From: CAIUGU01 sp965279735
Lineage (GTDB): Bacteria; Pseudomonadota; Gammaproteobacteria; Steroidobacterales; Steroidobacteraceae
DNA length: 64,000 nt
NCBI GenBank assembly: GCA_965279735.1
Contig: OZ257260.1
Span: 620,001 to 684,000 of the forward strand
Direction: 5' to 3'
Positions 15,883-24,098 of the stretch are shown here, one piece after another; position 1 is the stretch's first letter, and each line of letters starts with the position of its first letter. The notes below the pieces were generated by a model. The model did not search any database, was not told the DNA's origin, and saw nothing but the letters and a program-made list of their open reading frames with translations. Both the position numbers and the translations under genes were made by a program.

Positions 15883-16803
15883 TTACTTGGCAGCTGTCTC
15901 GATCGCGTAGGGCAGCGGCAGCAATTCGAGTTTTGCACCGGCGGGCGATGCCAGTTCCAGCGGCGCGTCCTTCAAGGTCAGGTTGATCACGGCGAGCAGC
16001 TCGCAACCTTCGCCGGTGCCGGCTGCGATGACGACATCACCGGCATGATTCCCTGCCTGCAGGATGCGCGTACCTGAGGCGGGGGGCGGAACGTCACTGC
16101 TGAACCGGAACATGCGACGCTTGATGGCGCCGCGATACTGGGTGCGGGCGATGATTTCCTGGCCGGTGTAGCAGCCCTTGTCGAAACTGATGCCGCCGAC
16201 CAGATCCAGGTTCAACATCTGGGCGACGAAGCTTTCAAAGGTCTCTGGCATCACCTGTGGCAGCCCGGCGCGAATGTCATCGAGCAGCCATTGGGTGTCC
16301 GCCGCGCTGCTGCCACCGGTTGCGGGATGGTCGTTCAGCACCAGATATCTTTCCTCGCTTTCACCGCCTGTCTCATGCCAGCGCAAGACCCCGATACCGT
16401 TCTGCTCCAGATACCGGCGGGGCGCATCAGGACAGGGCAGCCCTGCACTTTCGAGGGCGAGGCGATCACCGGTCAGTACCTGCAGGTGTCCGCCCAGATC
16501 GTCGAGCGTCACCTTCGAGCGCATGACGTACTTGCGCAGGCGCGCCAGCGTATTGGCAGCCAGTGCCGCAGGGACGAGCACAAGAATCCCGTTGGTTCGA
16601 GGCACCAGCGTCAGGACGGCCTGCACCCGGCCTTGCGGCGAATTGCAGCTCGCGAGCTGGATTCCACCCTCGAGCTTCGCAAGATCGTTGCTCAGCTGCC
16701 CTTGCAGGAAAGTCTTCGCATCCGCGCCCCCAATGAGAATCGGTGTCAGACATGCCAGCGGGGATAACTGGGGGAAGAGCCGGGGCGAATGTGTATCAGG
16801 CAT
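15883..16803 (-). CDS. ygfZ: Folate-binding Fe-S cluster protein YgfZ
   Basis: Folate-dependent factor in iron-sulfur cluster synthesis and repair, related to the glycine cleavage T-protein. About 306 residues from ATG 16803 (MPDTHSPRLFPQ); an in-frame ATG at 16848 adds 15 atypical residues. The family signature ISFDKGCYTGQEIIARTQYRG, with its functional Cys, is intact, as are FLQGQLSNDL and SPQGRVQAV. It lies tail to tail with lysS and back to back with the succinate dehydrogenase cluster, whose Fe-S subunit may depend on it. Confidence 0.92.
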   Translation of the reverse strand: MPDTHSPRLFPQLSPLACLTPILIGGADAKTFLQGQLSNDLAKLEGGIQLASCNSPQGRVQAVLTLVPRTNGILVLVPAALAANTLARLRKYVMRSKVTLDDLGGHLQVLTGDRLALESAGLPCPDAPRRYLEQNGIGVLRWHETGGESEERYLVLNDHPATGGSSAADTQWLLDDIRAGLPQVMPETFESFVAQMLNLDLVGGISFDKGCYTGQEIIARTQYRGAIKRRMFRFSSDVPPPASGTRILQAGNHAGDVVIAAGTGEGCELLAVINLTLKDAPLELASPAGAKLELLPLPYAIETAAK

Positions 16804-16894
16804 GGATGGCAGGCATGGTAACCGCGCGGGAGTGCAGTCTTGAGGCAAAGTCCTGCATTTTCAACGGAGACGCTTTCTGGCAAACTGCGCGGCG

Positions 16895-17116
16895 ATGTCG
16901 CAAGGTGATTCCTCCCGGTCCTCTCCTCCAGGTTCCCTGTCCGGATCGGCGCCCGAAATGGCGCAGAACGGGCCTTTGGGCCCGGTGACGGAAACGGGAC
17001 CTGCAGCAGTTGCGACGACAGTGCCTGACCCGGCCCCTGAAATCGGCGGCCGGGAAGGTCCTGAGCCAACCCGCTACGGAGACTGGGAAAAAGCGGGACG
17101 CTGCATCGACTTCTAG
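16895..17116 (+). CDS. SDHAF4-like succinate dehydrogenase assembly factor (DUF1674)
   Basis: 73-residue protein with a low-complexity first half and the diagnostic C-terminus PEIGGREGPEPTRYGDWEKAGRCIDF, matching the DUF1674 motif RYGDWE-x-x-GRC-x-DF of SDHAF4/Sdh8. In mitochondria SDHAF4 binds flavinylated SdhA and helps it join SdhB. Its position 143 bp upstream of sdhC on the same strand strongly supports the same job here. ATG 16895 is the only plausible start. Confidence 0.85.
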   Translation: MSQGDSSRSSPPGSLSGSAPEMAQNGPLGPVTETGPAAVATTVPDPAPEIGGREGPEPTRYGDWEKAGRCIDF

Positions 17117-17259
17117 GCGCCCTGCGAATCGGAGTGATTCGGGGGAGGGCGTGCCTCGGCCAGGTGCCTGGGGTTTAACGGGTGAAGCCTGCGTTGCAGC
17201 TGGTCCGGACAGCGTGCGGGTAATACAAGAATTTCGGATGGGTTGCGAGGTTCCCTGGC

Positions 17260-17655
17260 ATGGCAAAACGCGAACGGCCGCTGTCTCCGTTCATGAGTTA
17301 TCGCTGGCAATACACGATGGCCCTGTCGATATTGCATCGTATTACCGGCGTGTTCCTCTCGATCGGTCTTGTTGCTCTCGTGTACTGGCTGGCCGAACTG
17401 GCCGCCGGTCCTGCCAGCTACGCATCCGCCGTCACGCTGTTGACGTCGCCGATCGCGCAACTTGCGCTCATCGCGTGGTCCTTGAGTTTTTTCTATCACT
17501 TCCTCAACGGAATCCGGCATCTGTTCTGGGATGCAGGCTATGGCTTTGACCTGAAGACGGCGCGGACCAGCGGCTGGACCGTGTTCGTCGCTGCCCTGGT
17601 CTTCACGGCGGTGTTCTGGGCGCTGATCGCGATGCGCCTCGGGAGTGTGGCATGA
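17260..17655 (+). CDS. sdhC: Succinate dehydrogenase cytochrome b556 subunit
   Basis: Membrane anchor of complex II that helps bind heme b and ubiquinone. 131 residues with three hydrophobic segments (about 31-48, 60-86, 104-126). Family signatures: RPLSPFMSYRWQYTMALSILHRITG at the N-terminus, with the quinone-site Ser and Arg, and YHFLNGIRHLFWD containing the heme-ligand His. Its stop overlaps the sdhD ATG. First structural gene of the sdhCDAB operon. Confidence 0.95.
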   Translation: MAKRERPLSPFMSYRWQYTMALSILHRITGVFLSIGLVALVYWLAELAAGPASYASAVTLLTSPIAQLALIAWSLSFFYHFLNGIRHLFWDAGYGFDLKTARTSGWTVFVAALVFTAVFWALIAMRLGSVA

Positions 17656-18038
17656 GCCTGCGCAGCCCTCTCGGCAAGGTCCTCGGGCGCGGTTCCGCGA
17701 AGGAAGGCGCCTCCCACTGGTGGGCGCAGCGCGTCAGCGCATCTGCGCTCGTTCTGCTTACTGCCTGGTTTGTCGTGTCGGTTCTCAGGCTGCCTGACTT
17801 CGGCTATGCAGCCGTCTTCGCATGGGTGCAGTCGCCGCTGAGCGCCGTGTTGCTCTCGGTGCTCATCATCACGCTCGTCTACCACTCGCAGCTCGGGTTG
17901 CAGGTGGTGATCGAGGACTACGTCGCTCACAAAGGTGTGAAAATTTTCACGATGCTCATCGTCAACTTCGTGCACGTGCTGGTCGGGGCGCTCGGTGTCT
18001 TCTCGGTCCTGCGCGTGGCTTTCGGAGGCGCAGCATGA
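17652..18038 (+). CDS. sdhD: Succinate dehydrogenase hydrophobic membrane anchor subunit
   Basis: Second membrane anchor of complex II. 128 residues with three membrane segments (about 29-48, 60-80, 98-122). Signatures: GSAKEGASHWWAQRVSA and LVYHSQLGLQVVIEDYV, which contains the second heme-ligand His and the quinone-site Tyr/Asp region. Overlaps sdhC and sdhA by 4 bp each (ATGA), so the four subunits are translationally coupled. Confidence 0.94.
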   Translation: MSLRSPLGKVLGRGSAKEGASHWWAQRVSASALVLLTAWFVVSVLRLPDFGYAAVFAWVQSPLSAVLLSVLIITLVYHSQLGLQVVIEDYVAHKGVKIFTMLIVNFVHVLVGALGVFSVLRVAFGGAA

Positions 18039-19819
18039 GCGCCTATCAGTTCATCGATCACACGTTCGACGTCGTTGTCGTTGGAGCGGGCGGCGCAGGG
18101 TTGCGGGCCACCTTCGGTCTCGCGCATTCCGGCCTGTCGACGGCCTGCATCACCAAGGTGTTCCCGACACGCAGCCACACCGTGGCGGCACAGGGTGGCA
18201 TCAGCGCTGCCCTCGGCAACATGGGCGAAGACGACTGGCGCTGGCACATGTACGACACCGTCAAGGGTTCGGACTGGCTCGGCGACCAGGACGCGATCGA
18301 GTTCATGTGCAAGGAGGCGCCTGCGGCCATCATTGAACTCGAACACTACGGAGTGCCGTTCTCGCGCACCGAAGAAGGCCGCATCTACCAGCGTCCCTTC
18401 GGTGGCATGACCACGCATTACGGCAAGGGCACGGCGCAGCGCACCTGTGCGGCGGCTGACCGTACCGGTCATGCGATGCTCCACACGCTGTACCAGCAGG
18501 CATTGCGGCATGAAGCGCAGTTCTTCATCGAATACTTTGCCGTCGACCTGATCATGGAAGACGGTGAATGTCGTGGCGTCGTCGCCATCGACATGGCGGA
18601 AGGGACGATCCATCGCTTCCGTGCGCACAAGGTCATCCTCGCGACCGGGGGTTACGGCCGTGCGTATTTCTCCTGCACCTCGGCGCATACGTGCACGGGT
18701 GACGGTGGTGGCATGGTGCTGCGTGCGGGTCTGCCGCTGCAGGACATGGAGTTCGTGCAGTTCCATCCCACAGGCATTTACGGCGCAGGCTGCCTCATTA
18801 CGGAAGGTGCGCGAGGCGAAGGCGGCATCCTGCGCAATTCGCTGGGCGAAGCGTTCATGGAACGGTATGCACCCTCCGCCAAGAACCTGGCATCGCGCGA
18901 TGTCGTCAGCCGTGCGATGACCATCGAGATCCGCGAAGGCCGCGGTGTGGGCGAACACAAGGATCACATCTTCCTGCACCTCGAGCATCTCGGTGCTGCC
19001 ACGCTTGCCGAACGTCTACCCGGCATTTCGGAAACCGCCAAGATTTTTGCCGGGGTGGATGTCACGCGCCAGCCGATTCCGGTGCTCCCCACCGTGCACT
19101 ACAACATGGGCGGCATCCCGGCCAACATCCATGGCGAAGTCGTCACGATCAAGAATGGCGTGCCTGATACGGTCGTGCCCGGCCTGATGGCCGCGGGCGA
19201 AGCCGCATGCGTGTCGGTCCACGGTGCGAACCGCCTCGGTTCGAATTCGCTGCTCGACCTCGTGGTGTTCGGCCGCGAAGCGGCACGACATTGCGAGGAC
19301 ACGGTCAAGACAGGCACCAAGCATCGCGCATTGCCGAAAGATGCAGGTGACTTTGCCGTTGCCCGCATCGACAAGCTGCGCAACGCCAAAGGTTCCATGA
19401 AGACGGCGGATATCCGGCTCAACATGCAGCGCGTGATGCAGAATCATGCCGCCGTGTTCCGCACCGGCGAATCGTTGCAGGAAGGCGTGAAGAAGCTCGA
19501 CGCCGTGTTCGCTTCGTTCGCCGACGTCAGCGTCAGCGATCGCAACATGGTCTGGAACACGGACCTCATCGAGACGCTCGAACTCGACAACCTGCTTGGC
19601 CAGGCGGTCGCCACGATGTACTCCGCGGAGAACCGCGAGGAAAGCCGTGGCGCGCATGCGCGCGAGGATTTCTCGAATCGCGACGACGTGAACTGGATGA
19701 AGCACACGTTGTCGTGGGTGAACGGTGAGGGCAAGGTGCATATCGACTATCGCCCGGTGCATCTCCATACGCTCACCGACGATGTCGAAGTCGTGCCGCC
19801 CAAGGCACGAGTGTACTGA
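18035..19819 (+). CDS. sdhA: Succinate dehydrogenase flavoprotein subunit
   Basis: Catalytic subunit oxidising succinate to fumarate with covalently bound FAD. About 594 residues from ATG 18035 (MSAYQFIDHTFDVVVVGAGGAGLRA). The FAD-linking His is in TRSHTVAAQGG. Other active-site blocks: EFVQFHPTGIYGAGCLITEGARGEGG, NMGGIPANIHGEV, and HGANRLGSNSLLDLVVFGR. Covalent flavinylation is helped by SdhE, encoded in the same operon. Confidence 0.97.
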   Translation: MSAYQFIDHTFDVVVVGAGGAGLRATFGLAHSGLSTACITKVFPTRSHTVAAQGGISAALGNMGEDDWRWHMYDTVKGSDWLGDQDAIEFMCKEAPAAIIELEHYGVPFSRTEEGRIYQRPFGGMTTHYGKGTAQRTCAAADRTGHAMLHTLYQQALRHEAQFFIEYFAVDLIMEDGECRGVVAIDMAEGTIHRFRAHKVILATGGYGRAYFSCTSAHTCTGDGGGMVLRAGLPLQDMEFVQFHPTGIYGAGCLITEGARGEGGILRNSLGEAFMERYAPSAKNLASRDVVSRAMTIEIREGRGVGEHKDHIFLHLEHLGAATLAERLPGISETAKIFAGVDVTRQPIPVLPTVHYNMGGIPANIHGEVVTIKNGVPDTVVPGLMAAGEAACVSVHGANRLGSNSLLDLVVFGREAARHCEDTVKTGTKHRALPKDAGDFAVARIDKLRNAKGSMKTADIRLNMQRVMQNHAAVFRTGESLQEGVKKLDAVFASFADVSVSDRNMVWNTDLIETLELDNLLGQAVATMYSAENREESRGAHAREDFSNRDDVNWMKHTLSWVNGEGKVHIDYRPVHLHTLTDDVEVVPPKARVY

Positions 19820-19845
19820 TCGCTTGCTCCGCCAGGACTATCTAC

Positions 19846-20628
19846 ATGGCCCAATTCCGTCTCCCTGAAAACTCGAAGATCCGCCCCGGCAAGGCCTACA
19901 AGGCCGCGCCCGGTGCGAAGGACGTGCGGACGTTCCGCATATATCGCTTCGATCCCGAGTCAGGCGCTACCCCGAGCGTGGATACCTACGAAGTCGACAT
20001 GGCGACGTGCGGTCCCATGGTTCTGGACGCACTGATCAAGATCAAGAACGAGATTGATCCCACGCTGACGTTCCGCCGTTCCTGCCGCGAGGGCATCTGC
20101 GGTTCGTGCGCCATGAACATCGACGGTCTCAATACACTTGCCTGCACGCGTGCCTGCGGTGACGTGAAGGGTGACGTGAAGGTCTATCCGCTCCCGCACA
20201 TGCCCGTCATCAAGGACCTCGTGCCGGACCTGACAAATTTCTACGCACAATATGCTTCGGTGAAGCCGTGGCTGCAGACACGCACGCCGCCGCCGCCCGA
20301 CAGCGAGCGCCTGCAGTCGAAGGAAGACCAGGAGAAGATCGACCGTCCGTCCGCCTGCATCCTGTGTGCGTGCTGCTCGACGAGCTGCCCGAGTTACTGG
20401 TGGAACAGCGATCGCTACCTGGGTCCGGCGGCATTGCTAGCGGCCTATCGCTGGATCATCGATACGCGCGATGAGGCGACCGGCGAGCGGCTGGATGAGC
20501 TGGAAGACCCGTTCCGGCTGTATCGCTGCCACACGATCATGAACTGCGCGGAAGCCTGCCCGAAGGACCTGAACCCGGCGCGCGCCATTGCCGACATCAA
20601 GAAGATGATCGCGGAACGCCAGCATTGA
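19846..20628 (+). CDS. sdhB: Succinate dehydrogenase iron-sulfur subunit
   Basis: Passes electrons from FAD to quinone through three Fe-S clusters. 260 residues. [2Fe-2S] ligands in SCREGICGSCAMNIDG...CTRAC; [4Fe-4S] and [3Fe-4S] ligands in CILCACCSTSCPSYWW and CHTIMNCAEACPKDLNP. The N-terminal extension (KIRPGKAYKAAPGAKDVRTFRIYRF) is as in alphaproteobacterial and mitochondrial-type SdhB. The stop overlaps the TTG start of sdhE. Confidence 0.97.
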   Translation: MAQFRLPENSKIRPGKAYKAAPGAKDVRTFRIYRFDPESGATPSVDTYEVDMATCGPMVLDALIKIKNEIDPTLTFRRSCREGICGSCAMNIDGLNTLACTRACGDVKGDVKVYPLPHMPVIKDLVPDLTNFYAQYASVKPWLQTRTPPPPDSERLQSKEDQEKIDRPSACILCACCSTSCPSYWWNSDRYLGPAALLAAYRWIIDTRDEATGERLDELEDPFRLYRCHTIMNCAEACPKDLNPARAIADIKKMIAERQH

Positions 20629-20882
20629 GCCTCGAGGGAGAGCCGAATCTCTCCCGGCTGCGCTGGCATTGCCGGCGTGGCATGCGGGAACTCGACGTGG
20701 TTCTCGCCCGCTATCTCGAACGCGACTATCCTGCGGGTACCCAGGCAGAACGCCGGGCCTTCGAAGCACTCCTGGAGCTTCAGGATCCGGATCTCTACTC
20801 GTTGCTGATCGGACGGGACGGTCCGCCGATCGATCCGGATATGACGCATGTCCTCAGTATCCTCACCCACTATCGGGTTTGA
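20625..20882 (+). CDS. sdhE: FAD assembly factor SdhE
   Basis: Small chaperone (SDHAF2/Sdh5 family) that promotes covalent FAD attachment to SdhA. 85 residues from TTG 20625, which overlaps the sdhB stop. The essential RGxxE motif is visible as CRRGMRELDVVL, followed by the FEALLELQDPDLYSLLIG block. With the DUF1674 gene at the head of the operon, both known classes of SdhA maturation factor are encoded here. Confidence 0.93.
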   Translation: MSLEGEPNLSRLRWHCRRGMRELDVVLARYLERDYPAGTQAERRAFEALLELQDPDLYSLLIGRDGPPIDPDMTHVLSILTHYRV

Positions 20883-21309
20883 CTGCCGGCCGCCACTCGC
20901 AGCACGGATGGCCGTTGTGCTGGGAGTCTGCGTTGCAGCGCTCCTGTCATTGCTGGTAGACCGGAGCCCCTTGATCTGGATGCTCCTGTTGGCGGGTATT
21001 GCGCTCGCCCTGGTCGTTTCTGCAGCCAACGGCTGGCTCGGCGGCCCGCGGGCGATCCACAGGGCGACCTGGTCGTCGGACGGTAGGTGGTGGTTGATCG
21101 ACGGACGTGGGGCGGCTTTTGAGGCCAGGCTGCTGGCTGACAGCCGCGTTTTTGCCCATTGCCTCTGGTTGCGGTGGGACAGTCCGGCCGGCCGACGGCA
21201 GGCATTTCTGGCACGGCGGGGCTTGCAGTCCGATGTCGTCCGGCGCCTTGGCGTCAGGCTGCGCCTGCAGGGGGTTGCCGTGCCGGGCCCCGACGATTCC
21301 CCGCTGTGA
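20848..21309 (+). CDS. ygfX: YgfX (CptA)-like membrane protein
   Basis: 153 residues. Two hydrophobic segments near the N-terminus (about 21-38 and 42-59) are followed by a cytoplasmic domain with WSSDGRWWLIDGRG and a C-terminal basic stretch, the layout of E. coli YgfX, which is encoded right after sdhE (ygfY). In E. coli YgfX has been described as a toxin affecting cell shape; that role is debated. The ATG at 20848 overlaps sdhE by 35 bp. Sequence identity to E. coli YgfX looks low, so the call leans on position and topology. Confidence 0.72.
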   Translation: MSSVSSPTIGFDCRPPLAARMAVVLGVCVAALLSLLVDRSPLIWMLLLAGIALALVVSAANGWLGGPRAIHRATWSSDGRWWLIDGRGAAFEARLLADSRVFAHCLWLRWDSPAGRRQAFLARRGLQSDVVRRLGVRLRLQGVAVPGPDDSPL

Positions 21310-21358
21310 ACCCGTTCCATTGCAGTGGCGTTCCCGGCATCCGGCTCGTGCGGATGGA

Positions 21359-21385
21359 GAACTTTCGCCCGCATCCCAAGTCTAT
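21359..21385 (+). promoter_or_regulatory. Candidate sigma-E promoter for rpoE
   Basis: GAACTT (21359-21364), a 16 bp spacer and TCTAT (21381-21385) match the sigma-E consensus (GAACTT then TCTGA-like). It lies about 50 bp before the rpoE start, fitting the known positive autoregulation of rpoE operons. Confidence 0.5.
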
Positions 21386-21436
21386 CCCGGTGTCCGTGAA
21401 CCGGCTGCTCCCGGCCTTGAAGGGCAGTGAGCGGCG

Positions 21437-22024
21437 ATGAACGCGGAAATCAGTGATCAGATGCTGGTCGAACGGGTGCAGCAGGGCGACAAGGCAGCCT
21501 TCGACCTGCTGGTTCTCAAGTATCAGCACAAGGTGGTCAAGCTGGTGGGGCGCTTCGTGAGCGACATTTCTGAAGCCGAGGATATTGCGCAGGAGGCCTT
21601 CATCAAGGCGTATCGGGCCTTGCCCGCATTCCGTGGCGACAGCCAGTTCTACACCTGGCTGTACCGCATCGCGATCAATACGGCCAAGAACGCGGTCGTT
21701 TCCAATCGCCGGCGCCCGGCCGAATTCGACCTCGATACGCAGGATGCCGAACAGTTTGAACGCCATCCCCAGCTGCACGAGGGTGATACGCCGGAGGGCC
21801 TCGCCCTCACCGAGGAAATCCGCAAGGCCGTCGAAGAGGCCATTGCCCATCTCCCGGAGGACCTGCGCACCGCCATCGTGCTGCGTGAGCTCGAAGGGCT
21901 GTCGTATGAGGAAATTGCGGCAGCGATGGAATGTCCGGTCGGAACGGTGCGTTCGCGCATCTTCCGGGCCCGCGAAGCCATCGACCGCAAGTTGCTGCCA
22001 TTGCTCGATGAGACTGAAGCTTAA
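21437..22024 (+). CDS. rpoE: RNA polymerase sigma factor RpoE (AlgU)
   Basis: ECF sigma factor for envelope stress. 195 residues. Region 2 (ISDQMLVERVQQGDKAAFDLLVLKYQHKV...EAEDIAQEAFIKAYRALPAFRGDSQFYTWLYRIAINTAKN) and region 4 (LPEDLRTAIVLRELEGLSYEEIAAAMECPVGTVRSRIFRAREAI) are both complete and closely resemble E. coli RpoE and Pseudomonas AlgU. It is followed by its anti-sigma genes, and a matching promoter lies upstream. Confidence 0.97.
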   Translation: MNAEISDQMLVERVQQGDKAAFDLLVLKYQHKVVKLVGRFVSDISEAEDIAQEAFIKAYRALPAFRGDSQFYTWLYRIAINTAKNAVVSNRRRPAEFDLDTQDAEQFERHPQLHEGDTPEGLALTEEIRKAVEEAIAHLPEDLRTAIVLRELEGLSYEEIAAAMECPVGTVRSRIFRAREAIDRKLLPLLDETEA

Positions 22025-22053
22025 GTTCAAGATCCTGCTACCGGAAACGAACC

Positions 22054-22719
22054 ATGCGTGACGAGTCAACAACGAATCCCCTGGACAGCCAGATCTCGGC
22101 TTTCCTCGATGGCGAACTGCCGACGGGCGAGGCCGAATTCCTCATCCGCCGCCTTGAGCGCGATGGGCAGCTGCAGCAGCAGTTTTCGCGCTACGCGCTG
22201 ATCGGCGAGGTCATGCGGACGCCGGCAGGCGCCGGGACGTTGCTGGCGGCGAAGGATTTTGCCTCGCGTGTACAGCAGGCCATTGCAGCGGAAGCGCCTG
22301 CGGCTCCGGTCGTTGCCGAGGTGAAGCGGGGCGGGATAGTGGCGTCCCGCTGGTTCAAGCCTGCGGCCGGCCTGTCGATTGCCGCTGGCGTGGCGGCTCT
22401 CGCGGTCGGTATCCTCAACGTGCAGGAGCCGGCGCAGGTTGCGACCGTCGCAGCGACTTCCATGACGGCTCCCGAGGCAGCAGAAGGCAGCGCAATCGAG
22501 GCGAGCTATGTCGTTCCGGAAATCACCGTGACAGGCCCATTGCTGCCCGCGGCACGGCTTACCAACTACGTGATGGCACACAGCGAATATTCGTCGCCCC
22601 TCGGCCGGCGCAATGTACTCAGCGGCATGCTGGCGGACGAGACGACGATGCCAGCCGACGAGATCGTGCCGACGGGCTTCGTACCCTCCGACGAACCGGC
22701 GCGCCTGGAACAGCCATGA
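22054..22719 (+). CDS. rseA: Anti-sigma-E factor RseA (MucA family)
   Basis: Inner-membrane protein that holds RpoE inactive until proteolysis by DegS and RseP. 221 residues. The cytoplasmic sigma-binding N-terminus (SQISAFLDGELPTGEAEFLIRRLERDGQLQQQFSRYALIGEVMR) is typical; one membrane segment follows (about 109-126, PAAGLSIAAGVAALAVGIL), then an Ala/Pro-rich periplasmic region. Its stop overlaps the rseB start (ATGATG). Confidence 0.9.
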   Translation: MRDESTTNPLDSQISAFLDGELPTGEAEFLIRRLERDGQLQQQFSRYALIGEVMRTPAGAGTLLAAKDFASRVQQAIAAEAPAAPVVAEVKRGGIVASRWFKPAAGLSIAAGVAALAVGILNVQEPAQVATVAATSMTAPEAAEGSAIEASYVVPEITVTGPLLPAARLTNYVMAHSEYSSPLGRRNVLSGMLADETTMPADEIVPTGFVPSDEPARLEQP

Positions 22720-23738
22720 TGCTGGGAGCCGCAACCCGCGCGCTTGTTCTCGTCGCCTGCTGCACGGGGCTTGGGCCAGTGCTGGCGGCAGAGGATGCAG
22801 AGGCACGGATGTGGCTCGAACGCATGTCCGAGGCGCTGGCGACCCGCAACTACGACGGCAAGTTCTTCCACATCAGGAATTCCGAATCGGAGTCCCTGCG
22901 CATCATTCATCGCGTCGATGGCAACAGCATTTCCGAGCGGCTGCTGGCGCTCGATGGCAGTGGCCGGGAAATCATCCGCAACGAGGCGGAAGTGGTCTGC
23001 TACCTGCCTGACCGGCGGCTGGTCCTCGTTGAAAAGCGGACCAGCGACGAACCCCTGTTCGGCGCGTTGCCGAGTTACAGCGTGGGGCTTGATGATCACT
23101 ACGACATCGAAACCGGCAAGACGGCGAAGGTCCTGGGTCGCAAGACGCAGATGATTTCAGTGCAGCCGCGGGATGAATTCCGGTATGGCTACAAGCTCTG
23201 GCTCGACTACGAGACGGCGATGCCGCTCAAGTCGCAGCTGTGTGACCGGGATGGCCAGGTGATCGAGGAGATCCTGTTTGCCCAGCTCGATCTGCCCGAG
23301 CAGATTCCTGCTGCGGCGCTGAAACCGGAAACGCCCGCAGAGGGTTTCAGGTGGTTCCGTCAGGCGGTTCTGCCTGCCACTCCAAGCGGTCCGGAACTGT
23401 GGCGCGTTCTCAAGCTGCCTTCCGGTTTCAAGCTGACGACGCGCAGGGTTCAATCCGTGGCGGGTTCCAGCGCCGCTGTCCAGCACCTGGTGTTTTCGGA
23501 CGGTCTGGCGTCGGTGTCGGTTTTCATCGAGCCCAGGCCTCGCAGCGCGGTGCCTTTGCTGGGCCTTGCGAAGATGGGTTCGGCCTTCGCGTTCTCGACC
23601 GAGGTCAGCGGCCACCAGGTGACGGCGGTGGGTGAAGTGCCCGCGGCAACGGTGAAGGTCATCGCCGGCTCCGTGGAAGTCCGCACCCCCGAGGCGGCCG
23701 CGCAGTCTTCCCGGTCACCGGCGCCGGCCGCGCCCTGA
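22716..23738 (+). CDS. rseB: Sigma-E regulatory protein RseB (MucB)
   Basis: Periplasmic protein that binds RseA and shields it from DegS; in E. coli it senses lipopolysaccharide and mislocalised lipoproteins. 340 residues with a signal peptide (about 1-24, ending VLAAEDAEA). The LolA-like fold region begins WLERMSEALATRNYDGKFFHIR and includes EVVCYLPDRRLVLVEKR; the C-terminal domain has GFRWFRQAVLPAT and HLVFSDGLASVSVFIEP. Third gene of the rpoE-rseA-rseB unit. Confidence 0.93.
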   Translation: MMLGAATRALVLVACCTGLGPVLAAEDAEARMWLERMSEALATRNYDGKFFHIRNSESESLRIIHRVDGNSISERLLALDGSGREIIRNEAEVVCYLPDRRLVLVEKRTSDEPLFGALPSYSVGLDDHYDIETGKTAKVLGRKTQMISVQPRDEFRYGYKLWLDYETAMPLKSQLCDRDGQVIEEILFAQLDLPEQIPAAALKPETPAEGFRWFRQAVLPATPSGPELWRVLKLPSGFKLTTRRVQSVAGSSAAVQHLVFSDGLASVSVFIEPRPRSAVPLLGLAKMGSAFAFSTEVSGHQVTAVGEVPAATVKVIAGSVEVRTPEAAAQSSRSPAPAAP

Positions 23739-23766
23739 ACCTTTTCTCCTTAACTTCCCGACGCCC

Positions 23767-24030
23767 ATGACTCACTCTGGCCTGTCCGGCTGGATCGTCT
23801 ATTCGCGTGACGGGTGCAGCCTGTGCGAGGCAATGTGCGCAGAGCTTGCCCTGCTGCTCGGGCCGCGGGCGGAGGCCGTGCAGGTCGTGGATGTGGGGAG
23901 CGATCCCGAACTCGAACACCGCTATGGCCAGCGAATTCCGGTGCTGACGGTGGAGGGCGAGTTTGTCTGCGCCTACCGGCTGGATACGGAGCGCCTCCGG
24001 CCCTACCTCCCGGAGAACGCTGGACGCTGA
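23767..24030 (+). CDS. Glutaredoxin-like (DUF836) protein
   Basis: 87 residues with a thioredoxin-like fold. The active-site pair is in YSRDGCSLCEAMCAEL (CxxC) and the cis-Pro loop is QRIPVLTVEGEFVCAYRLD. Members of this small family often lie next to rpoE-rse or lepA genes in gammaproteobacteria. The substrate is unknown. Located between rseB and lepA on the same strand. Confidence 0.85.
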   Translation: MTHSGLSGWIVYSRDGCSLCEAMCAELALLLGPRAEAVQVVDVGSDPELEHRYGQRIPVLTVEGEFVCAYRLDTERLRPYLPENAGR

Positions 24031-24039
24031 GGAAACCTA

Positions 24040-24045
24040 TATAAT
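24040..24045 (+). promoter_or_regulatory. TATAAT -10 element upstream of lepA
   Basis: A perfect TATAAT lies 54 bp before the lepA ATG in otherwise GC-rich sequence, 10 bp after the upstream stop. No good -35 was found at 16-18 bp. The leader after it contains the GC-rich hairpin CCCCTGCAGGGG. Treat as a candidate lepA-lepB promoter. Confidence 0.3.
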
Positions 24046-24098
24046 CCGCGCCCGTTCCAGCCCCTGCAGGGGGTCGTCCCGCCTCCCCAAGTTCCCTG

